DNA from: an uncultured Pseudomonadota bacterium
Lineage (GTDB): Bacteria; Myxococcota_A; UBA796; GCA-2862545
Assembly (NCBI GenBank): GCA_937891875.1
Contig: CALATR010000754.1
Coordinates: 1 to 5,036, forward strand
DNA: 5,036 bases
Reading direction: 5' to 3'
The position numbers and the translations under genes were made by a program. Of the stretch, positions 1-4,633 are shown piece by piece (position 1 is the first letter of the stretch; each line of letters begins with the position of its first letter). Under the pieces are notes generated by a model. It saw only the letters and a program-made list of their open reading frames with translations, did no database searches and was not told the origin of the DNA.

Positions 1-79
1 CCTGCAGCCCCGCCCCTCCCGCCTCTGTGAGTCCTCGGTGCCTCTGTGCCTCTGTGCCGAGTGCCGCGACGAACCCCTT
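1..79. other. Spacer downstream of the AI-2E-family gene
   Basis: This gene-free stretch lies beyond the stop codon (TAG on the minus strand, 80-82) of the transporter gene. It contains the GCCTCTGTG repeats listed separately and a C-rich start. I see no convincing stem-loop followed by a T-run in the direction of transcription, so no factor-independent terminator can be called. Confidence 0.6.
21..56. repeat. Short GCCTCTGTG repeats
   Basis: The 9-mer GCCTCTGTG occurs at 21-29, 40-48 and 48-56. The last two are tandem copies of an 8-nt unit (TGCCTCTG at 39-46 and 47-54). The first and second copies are separated by the related AGTCCTCGGT. On the minus strand the repeat reads as CACAGAGGC units just after the transporter gene ends. 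It is a simple-sequence spacer repeat of unknown role. Window truncation prevents seeing whether it belongs to a longer array. Confidence 0.6.
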
Positions 80-1603
80 CTACCCTTCCGTCGGCTCGTC
101 CTCGTGGCTCTCCTCGTCGACCCGGTCCTCCCCGCCCTCCCCCTCCGGCTCGATCGGCTTGTCGATCAGATCCTCGTCCACCTCCGTCACCTTCTCGCTC
201 GCCTTCTGCAGCCCGACCTTCTGCAGCACCGCCGACAGCTGTCTCGCGATCCAGCTGGGCTCGGCGTCTTCGACCTCGGGCTCGATCCCCAGGAACTCGG
301 ACTCGTAGATGGTGTAGAGCGCCAGGAAGAACGCGACGAGGACGGGGCCGACGAAGAGGCCGGTGAGGCCCATCCAGTAGAGGCCGCCGAAGACGGCGAG
401 GAAGACCAGCAACGGGTGGATGTCGGTGTTGCCGCGCATGAACAGCGGCTTGAGCACGTTGTCGATGCTGCCGACCAGGATGAGGCACCACAGCGCCAGG
501 AAGATCGCCGCGCCGTAGCTGCCGTTGACGAGCAGGAAGCCGACCACCGGGACCCAGATGACGACCGTGCCGACCACGGGCACGAAGCTGCCGATGCCGG
601 TGAGGATCGCCAGGAACAGGACGTTGCCGACCCCGGCGAACGCGTAGCCGAGGCCGGCGATGAGGCCCTGGATGGCTGCGGTGGCGAGGCTGCCAACGAC
701 CAGGTTGCGGCTGAACTCGCCAAAGACGTCGAACAGGCGCTGCTCGTAGCGATCATCGAGCGGGGACAGGCGCTTGATGCCGGTCAGCAGCCGGGGACCG
801 TTGGTGAAGAGGGTGACGACGGCGAAGACGTAGATGACGCTGTCGATGGACAGGTCGACCGCGGCCTGGATGACGCCGGGGATCTCGGCGCCGGCGAAGC
901 GCAGGGCGGACAGGGTCGCGTCCTGGGCACCGGTCCACAGGTCCTCCTCGATGAGCTCGAGGCGCGACAGCCACAGCTCGATGCCGCCGCTTGGCGTCGC
1001 CTCCACCCCCAGGCGCAGCGCCTCCCGCTGCATCCACTGGAGCACGCCGTCCGCCCAGACATCCGCGGCCGGCGCGCCGCCCGAGGTGCTGCCGACCGCA
1101 TCGACCGCGTGTCGGGCCAGCTCGGGGATCCCCTCGGTGCCGGCCAGGGGCTCGAGGGAGTGGCCGGGGCCCAGCTCGCCGAGGTCCAGCTCGGGCATGG
1201 CGGGCAGCATGTCCTGCAGCCAGGTCGGGAGCTCCAGCTGCTTGAGCATCTGGTCGACCGTGGACTCGAGCTGTCCGGACTGCACGTACTGGATGGCCTG
1301 GGCGGTGACCGACTGAACCTCGAGGGCGAACAGCACGAGCACCAGCCCGAGCGGGCCGAACACCAGCAGTCCGAGCAGGGTGGTCGTCAGCAGGCTGGCG
1401 ACGAAGGCGCGCCCGCGCACCCACTTCAGGATCCGCGAGTAGACCGGCCAGCACACGACGACCGTGACCGCGGCGAAGAGCAGCACGTACAGGTAGGGCC
1501 AGAAGACGATGAGCACGCTCGCGAACGAGATCGCGAGGGTGAGGTAGAACCAGCGGTCCTTCGTGTTCTGGGACCACGGATCGGGATCAGGAGGCTCGGT
1601 CAC
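80..1603 (-). CDS. AI-2E family transporter (long form, acidic tail)
   Basis: A 507-residue multi-pass inner-membrane protein. Hydrophobic segments lie near residues 18-52 (two helices), 70-93, 245-266, 301-323, 326-358, 363-383 and 396-432. Family hallmarks are the proline/glycine stretch FVPVVGTVVIWVPVV (about 340-354), DNVLKPLFMRG (about 381-391) and GLTGLFVGPVLVAFF (about 412-426). The family is named after the E. coli AI-2 exporter TqsA, but members differ in substrate and some act in ion homeostasis, so the substrate is open. It is much longer than the usual roughly 350 residues. The extra length is a large loop of about 150 residues between helices 3 and 4 (about 95-245) and a very acidic tail (about 440-507). 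The start is GTG at 1603. A strong AGGAGGA site (1609-1615, about 6 nt away) lies inside plsX, and the genes overlap by 17 nt, so translational coupling is likely. Confidence 0.9.
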   Translation of the reverse strand: MTEPPDPDPWSQNTKDRWFYLTLAISFASVLIVFWPYLYVLLFAAVTVVVCWPVYSRILKWVRGRAFVASLLTTTLLGLLVFGPLGLVLVLFALEVQSVTAQAIQYVQSGQLESTVDQMLKQLELPTWLQDMLPAMPELDLGELGPGHSLEPLAGTEGIPELARHAVDAVGSTSGGAPAADVWADGVLQWMQREALRLGVEATPSGGIELWLSRLELIEEDLWTGAQDATLSALRFAGAEIPGVIQAAVDLSIDSVIYVFAVVTLFTNGPRLLTGIKRLSPLDDRYEQRLFDVFGEFSRNLVVGSLATAAIQGLIAGLGYAFAGVGNVLFLAILTGIGSFVPVVGTVVIWVPVVGFLLVNGSYGAAIFLALWCLILVGSIDNVLKPLFMRGNTDIHPLLVFLAVFGGLYWMGLTGLFVGPVLVAFFLALYTIYESEFLGIEPEVEDAEPSWIARQLSAVLQKVGLQKASEKVTEVDEDLIDKPIEPEGEGGEDRVDEESHEDEPTEG

Positions 1604-2633
1604 TGGCGTCCTCCTCGAGTCCGAGCGCCGAGACGCTGTCCTGGATGCGCTCGACCAGGCCGCCGCGAACGGTCTTGGCAGCGACCTTGACCGCGTTGCG
1701 GATGGCGCGCGCCTCGCTGCGGCCGTGGGCCTTGATCACGACCCCCTCGAGGCCGAGCACTGGCGCACCGCCGTAGACCTTCCAGTCGGTGAGCCGCTTG
1801 AGCTCGCGCAGCCCGCCGCCGAGCATGGACAGGCCGAGGCGCCACTCGATCCGACGAGAGCTGGCTTTCTTGGCCACATCCCGCATGACCTCGCCCACGC
1901 CCTCGAGCATCTTGAGCACCACGTTGCCCATGAAGCCCTCGGTGACGATGACGTCCACCGTGCCGCGGGGGATCTCCAGCCCCTCGACGTTGCCGACGAA
2001 GTTCAGCGGCCCTCCGAGCAGGCGCTGGTGGGCCTCGATGATCGCCGGTGTGCCCTTGTGCGGCTCGCTGCCGTTGGACAGCAGCGCGACCCGGGGCGCG
2101 CGGACCTCACTGACGATCGCGCTGTAGGCGCTGCCCATGGCCGCAAAGCCCACCAGCGCCTCGGCGTCGGTCTGGGTGGTCGCGCCCACGTCGAGGATGA
2201 GGGCAAAGGGATCGCCCTTCGGACCGTGCTTCTGCTCGGTCGGGTAGACCGCGGCCAGGGCGGCCCGGCGCACGCCCGGGATCCGACGGAGGTGGGTCGA
2301 GGCCGCGAGGATGAGGCCACCCGTGTTGCCGCAGCTGACCATCGCGTCCACCTCGCCGGTCTTCACCAGCTCTGCGGCGCGCATCACCGAGCACTGGGGC
2401 CGGTCGCGCACGCAGCGGGGATCGTCGGTGGGCGCGACGAAGCCATCTGCCGAGACGACCGAGACGCGGCGCGGATCGTAGCGGACCTTCGACAGCGCCT
2501 CGTGCACGACCGCGGCGTCGCCGACCAGCCGCACGTGGATGTCGACGTCCTCCCGGGACAGGAGCGCTGCGCCCTGCACGACGGCATCGGGCCCCTTGTC
2601 TCCTCCCATGGCGTCCACCGCGACGGTGACCAA
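1587..2633 (-). CDS. plsX: Phosphate acyltransferase PlsX
   Basis: PlsX converts acyl-ACP and phosphate to acyl-phosphate, the donor used by PlsY to acylate glycerol-3-phosphate at the membrane. From the TTG start it has 348 residues, normal for the family. It opens with VTVAVDAMGGDKGP (2-15), the typical PlsX N-terminus. Further family motifs are SCGNTGG (100-106), LDVGATTQTDAE (147-158), PLNFVGNVEG and GFMGNVVLKMLEG. The TTG at 2633 is chosen because GGAGGA sits just upstream on the minus strand and the family alignment begins there. An in-frame ATG at 2675 would add 14 non-conserved residues, has a poor ribosome site and would place a palindrome inside the gene. plsX is first in its operon and is followed by the AI-2E-family gene. 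The usual neighbours rpmF and fabH are not adjacent. Some motifs deviate from common PlsX: the region after DDP carries RCVRDRPQCS, and SNGSEPHKG replaces the usual NIGEE segment. Confidence 0.93.
   Translation of the reverse strand: MVTVAVDAMGGDKGPDAVVQGAALLSREDVDIHVRLVGDAAVVHEALSKVRYDPRRVSVVSADGFVAPTDDPRCVRDRPQCSVMRAAELVKTGEVDAMVSCGNTGGLILAASTHLRRIPGVRRAALAAVYPTEQKHGPKGDPFALILDVGATTQTDAEALVGFAAMGSAYSAIVSEVRAPRVALLSNGSEPHKGTPAIIEAHQRLLGGPLNFVGNVEGLEIPRGTVDVIVTEGFMGNVVLKMLEGVGEVMRDVAKKASSRRIEWRLGLSMLGGGLRELKRLTDWKVYGGAPVLGLEGVVIKAHGRSEARAIRNAVKVAAKTVRGGLVERIQDSVSALGLEEDASDRAS
1609..1615 (-). promoter_or_regulatory. Ribosome binding site of the AI-2E gene, inside plsX
   Basis: On the minus strand this reads AGGAGGA, about 6 nt before the GTG start at 1603. 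It lies within the Glu-Glu-Asp codons near the plsX C-terminus. Terminating ribosomes on plsX can therefore reinitiate directly, which implies coupled translation of the two membrane-related proteins. Confidence 0.7.
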
Positions 2634-2639
2634 GCGTCC
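2634..2639 (-). promoter_or_regulatory. Ribosome binding site deciding the plsX TTG start
   Basis: The minus strand reads GGAGGACGC then TTG. The Shine-Dalgarno core is close to the start codon (about 4 nt after GGAGG), the same spacing seen before cysC and the SAHH-like gene in this window. The alternative ATG at 2675 is preceded by GGGCCTCG, which pairs poorly with 16S rRNA. Confidence 0.55.
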
Positions 2640-2659
2640 TCCAGCTGCGCGGGCATCTT

Positions 2660-2669
2660 GCCACGTGGC
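2660..2669. promoter_or_regulatory. Perfect palindrome GCCACGTGGC, operator candidate
   Basis: Ten bases form a perfect inverted repeat with a CACGTG core, located in the gap between the divergent plsX and cysC genes, where a dimeric regulator could bind. In GC-rich DNA a 10-bp palindrome can also arise by chance, and no regulator is identified. Confidence 0.35.
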
Positions 2670-2711
2670 CCGCATCGAGGCCCGACGATAACGCCCGCGA
2701 CCGGAGGCAGG

Positions 2712-3317
2712 ATGCAGCGCCGAGCCACGAACGTCGTCTGGCACCACGGTCTCGTCGACCGCCCCACCCGCGAGCGCCTGCTCGGACAGCAAGGAGCGGT
2801 ACTCTGGTTCACCGGCCTGTCCGGCTCGGGCAAGTCGACGGTGGCGCGCCAGGTCGAGCACGACCTGCTCCACCGGGGGCGCTTCGCCGCGGTGCTCGAC
2901 GGGGACAACCTGCGGCACGATCTCAATGCCGATCTCGGCTTCTCCCCCGAGGATCGCACCGAGAACATCCGGCGGGTCGGCGCAGTGGCCCGCATCCTCG
3001 CCGAGTCCGGCGCCCTGTGCCTCGCCGCCTTCGTCAGCCCCTACCGTGCGGACCGCGACGCCGTCCGCGAGCGCCTCGACGAGGGCCGCTTCATCGAGGT
3101 CTTCGTCGACACCCCCCTCGCGGTCTGCGAGTCCCGCGACCCGAAGGGCCTCTACGAGAAGGCCCGCCGCGGCGAGATCAAGGACTTCACCGGCATCTCG
3201 GCCCCCTACGAGCCCCCGCTGTCGCCCGAGATCCACTTGCGGACGGACGGTCGGACGGTGGCGGCGTGCGCGGAGGAGGTGGTGGGGGAGCTGGTGAGGC
3301 GGGGGATCATCGGCTGA
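2712..3317 (+). CDS. cysC: Adenylylsulfate (APS) kinase
   Basis: CysC phosphorylates adenosine 5'-phosphosulfate with ATP to give PAPS, the activated sulfate used for assimilatory reduction and by sulfotransferases; it is cytosolic. The 201-residue product has the full family signature: NVVWHHG (7-13), Walker A loop GLSGSGKST (35-43), LDGDNLRHDLN (62-72), GFSPEDRTENIRRVGEVA-like helix region (76-93), FVSPYRADR (107-115) with the conserved serine at 109 known to be phosphorylated in E. coli CysC, DPKGLYEKARRGEIKDFTGI (143-162) and APYEPP (164-169). Length is standard for a stand-alone kinase, with no sulfurylase fusion. The ATG is chosen because GGAGG lies at 2703-2707 and the family N-terminus follows at once. 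No cysD, cysN or other sulfate gene is adjacent, so ATP sulfurylase must be encoded elsewhere. It is transcribed divergently from plsX. Confidence 0.96.
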   Translation: MQRRATNVVWHHGLVDRPTRERLLGQQGAVLWFTGLSGSGKSTVARQVEHDLLHRGRFAAVLDGDNLRHDLNADLGFSPEDRTENIRRVGAVARILAESGALCLAAFVSPYRADRDAVRERLDEGRFIEVFVDTPLAVCESRDPKGLYEKARRGEIKDFTGISAPYEPPLSPEIHLRTDGRTVAACAEEVVGELVRRGIIG

Positions 3318-3358
3318 GGAGGGGATCGACTCGCGGTCATCGCGTGGCTTCGGAGCGA

Positions 3359-3572
3359 GGGAGTGGCGAGGCGGTCTCTGGTCCCTGGTCTCTGGGACCC
3401 TCTGCGAGCGGGGGATGCGCCCGCAGAATCCGTTGCTCCGGGCGCAGTCGACGTAGCGGGCCGAGGCTCGCTGCCGAATGGGTGCCTGCGCGGATCACGA
3501 CGACCCTCCTCTCGCGCCCCCGCTCGGAGCCGGCCCCAGAGACCATCGACCAGAGACCGACCCGCCACTCCC
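3359..3572. repeat. Large imperfect inverted repeat, 56-nt arms around a 102-nt loop
   Basis: The left arm 3359-3414 and the reverse complement of the right arm 3517-3572 align end to end without gaps, with 48 of 56 positions identical. Each arm contains GGTCTCTGG twice, 14 nt apart (3373-3381 and 3387-3395 in the left arm; in the right arm the second copy is partly diverged). The loop has its own hairpins: an 8-bp perfect stem 3416-3423 with 3439-3446, and a 9-bp stem (two G-U pairs) 3453-3461 with 3466-3474. CGGAGC flanks both sides (3351-3356, 3578-3583) but also occurs inside the right arm. It could be a non-autonomous palindromic element (MITE or REP/BIME-like), a structured RNA, or an mRNA 3'-end hairpin for cysC. 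No transposase is present. Confidence 0.75.
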
Positions 3573-3620
3573 CTGCCCGGAGCAACGTCGTTCCCGCCAG
3601 ACGAAGACCCGCCACTCCCC
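3559..3620. repeat. 15-nt direct repeat GACCCGCCACTCCCC
   Basis: GACCCGCCACTCCCC is exact at 3559-3573 and 3606-3620. With the flanking CCAGA it extends to 24 nt with 20 matches (3550-3573 and 3597-3620). The same motif occurs inverted in the left arm of the large inverted repeat, so three related copies sit in about 260 nt. A further CACTCCCCC follows at 3621-3629. This points to duplication of a repeat unit or an array-forming spacer element. Confidence 0.65.
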
Positions 3621-3677
3621 CACTCCCCCGCGCCCCCCGGCGAGAGACCCGCGGAAGAGAGCCCGCCCGCTCCCCGG

Positions 3678-3686
3678 TGCTACAGT
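3678..3686 (+). promoter_or_regulatory. Possible extended -10 promoter (TGCTACAGT)
   Basis: TG, one base, then TACAGT resembles an extended -10 element (TGnTATAAT). It lies about 24 nt before the TTG start and just ahead of the GGAGG site, so the mRNA leader would be short. No convincing -35 box is seen. The match is modest but stands out in the surrounding GC-rich sequence. Confidence 0.35.
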
Positions 3687-3696
3687 CCGGCCCTCG

Positions 3697-3701
3697 GGAG
3701 G
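3697..3701 (+). promoter_or_regulatory. Ribosome binding site deciding the TTG start at 3710
   Basis: GGAGG lies 8 nt before TTG at 3710-3712, an ideal spacing. It selects the start that includes the hydrophobic N-terminal segment. The next in-frame ATG (3815) would remove that segment and has no comparable site. Confidence 0.65.
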
Positions 3702-3709
3702 CAGCTACC

Positions 3710-4558
3710 TTGCAGATCTCCAACCGTTCCCTGCTCCTGCTGCTCGTCGCGGCCGTGGCGCTGGTCGCGGCGGCCGTGTGGCTGACCCTGCGCCCACCCG
3801 CGCCGCCCTCGCGCATGACCGAGGAAGAGGAGAAGATCACCATCGTCGACGAGCCACCGGACGTGCGACGCTCGGGCGGCTCCGACTGGCTCCCCGAAGG
3901 TCCGGTCAAGATCATGGGCGCCGAGAACACGCTCGTGCGGCTCGACTGCGACGGCCTGCGCAAGGATCGCAGCATCAAGGACGGCAAGGCCGAGTTCGAC
4001 CAGATCCCCCCCGGCGGCTGTGACCTGCTCCTGCTGCCCGAGGACTACGACCCGGAGAACCCACCGGAGATCGTACCGTTCTTCCCCCTCTTCCCCGGCG
4101 ACAACGTCACCTGTCGCACCGAGGGCATCGGCCGGATCTGCGACGCGGAGAAGGCGACCCGACCGGAGGGCGTCTCCATGGACGAGTGCGCCGACTACAC
4201 GGAGGTCGTGTGTGACGGCAGCCTCGCCGAGGCCCACGCCGCCACCGTGGTCGCCTGGTCCCAGGGGCCCGGCATCGTCACCATCGACGGTGAGGAGGTC
4301 GGCCCGGTTCCGGTCGAGAACTACAAGCTCCCGGTGGGGCGCCACAAGGTCGAGTTCAAGGGCGAGCGCGCGCGCAGCTCGTGGACCCTGACGGTCGAGG
4401 CGGACGAGTTCGTGGAGATCCTCTTCCACAGCCCCACCCGCGACGACACGGAGCTCCCCCGCCGGCCGGACGAGGCGCGCCTCGGCAGCCCGACCGGCAG
4501 CGCCTCGGGAACGTCGCAGGGCGGCGGCGAGCCAGCCGGCACCACCGCGCCCGAGTAG
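3710..4558 (+). CDS. Membrane-anchored or exported PEGA-like domain protein
   Basis: A 282-residue protein I cannot assign to a named family. Residues 7-27 form one long hydrophobic segment after a short N-terminus with Arg6, so it is a signal anchor or uncleaved signal peptide. An acidic linker follows (TEEEEK, 37-42). A first domain (about 62-145) resembles a small beta-sandwich of the PEGA or carboxypeptidase-regulatory type, with DCDG and IPPGGCDLLLLP. A second (about 186-240), with VTIDGEEVGPVPVENY and LPVGRHKVEFKG, has the pattern of a PEGA domain. The tail (241-282) is Gly/Ser/Thr/Pro-rich and probably disordered. Six cysteines (80, 104, 135, 144, 160, 168), all beyond the membrane segment, fit disulfides in a periplasmic or surface domain. 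PEGA domains occur in surface and envelope proteins and beside Ser/Thr kinase domains; no kinase motif is present. The start is TTG with GGAGG 8 nt upstream. Confidence 0.75.
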   Translation: MQISNRSLLLLLVAAVALVAAAVWLTLRPPAPPSRMTEEEEKITIVDEPPDVRRSGGSDWLPEGPVKIMGAENTLVRLDCDGLRKDRSIKDGKAEFDQIPPGGCDLLLLPEDYDPENPPEIVPFFPLFPGDNVTCRTEGIGRICDAEKATRPEGVSMDECADYTEVVCDGSLAEAHAATVVAWSQGPGIVTIDGEEVGPVPVENYKLPVGRHKVEFKGERARSSWTLTVEADEFVEILFHSPTRDDTELPRRPDEARLGSPTGSASGTSQGGGEPAGTTAPE

Positions 4559-4571
4559 TCCGCACCTGCGT

Positions 4572-4611
4572 CCGCAAGCACAGGAGACGTCCCGCACGCA
4601 CAGGTTACGCG
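4572..4611. repeat. 20-nt tandem repeat upstream of the SAHH-like gene
   Basis: CCGCAAGCACAGG (4572-4584) and CCGCACGCACAGG (4592-4604) differ at one of 13 bases and are exactly 20 nt apart, about two helical turns. They fill much of the 75-nt gap before the start at 4634. The spacing is compatible with a regulator bound to one face of the DNA. The two-copy repeat could also be a neutral duplication. No consensus promoter is obvious around it. Confidence 0.45.
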
Positions 4612-4633
4612 AGCGGCCGGGTACGGAGGCGAC

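Larger units (their letters stand above)
2634..2711. promoter_or_regulatory. Divergent plsX / cysC control region
   Basis: This 78-nt gap separates the starts of plsX (minus) and cysC (plus), so promoters for both must lie here or extend into the genes. The only AT-richer hexamer is GATAAC at 2687-2692, a possible -10 element for either strand. No well-spaced -35 box is visible: TTGCCA at 2658-2663 lies too far from it (23 nt). The most distinct element is the palindrome at 2660-2669. Existence of divergent promoters follows from gene orientation; exact boxes are guesses. Confidence 0.45.
3318..3709. other. Gene-free spacer rich in repeats (392 nt)
   Basis: Between cysC and the TTG-started gene no frame shows a credible protein. 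Apparent reading frames on both strands are low-complexity Arg/Pro/Ser/Gly strings produced by the inverted repeat. The stretch holds a 214-nt inverted-repeat structure (3359-3572), a 15-nt direct repeat, a very C-rich run (3608-3640) and, at its end, a possible extended -10 promoter and a strong ribosome site for the next gene. No clear terminator with a T-run follows cysC. Confidence 0.75.

Noticed and set aside
38..1690. Long plus-strand open frame (550 codons) opposite the transporter gene
   Set aside because: Its composition is a low-complexity mix of Asp, Glu, Arg, Ala and Gln with no motifs. It is antisense to a gene with clear family signatures and is explained by high G+C.
2676..3236. 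Upstream in-frame extension of plsX on the minus strand across cysC
   Set aside because: It is the antisense of cysC, has no conserved content, and PlsX homology begins only near 2633.
3351..3583. CGGAGC copies flanking the inverted repeat as a target-site duplication
   Set aside because: The 6-mer also occurs inside the right arm (3525-3530) and the two flanking copies sit at unequal distances from the arms, so the evidence is too weak.
3339..3620. CRISPR array or attachment site
   Set aside because: Repeats are few, irregular and in mixed orientation, without regular spacers. No cas, integrase or tRNA sequence is present.
3017..3709. Extending the PEGA-like gene upstream into cysC
   Set aside because: The upstream part overlaps cysC in another frame and is low-complexity. 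GGAGG before TTG 3710 and the membrane segment define the real start.
3363..3785. Plus-strand frame through the repeat-rich spacer (140 codons)
   Set aside because: Arg/Pro/Ser-rich content produced by the inverted repeat and C-rich tract, running out of frame into the next gene.
4559..4633. SAH riboswitch before the SAHH-like gene
   Set aside because: The gap is short and lacks the conserved core sequences and pairing pattern of the known SAH riboswitch; it contains only a two-copy direct repeat.
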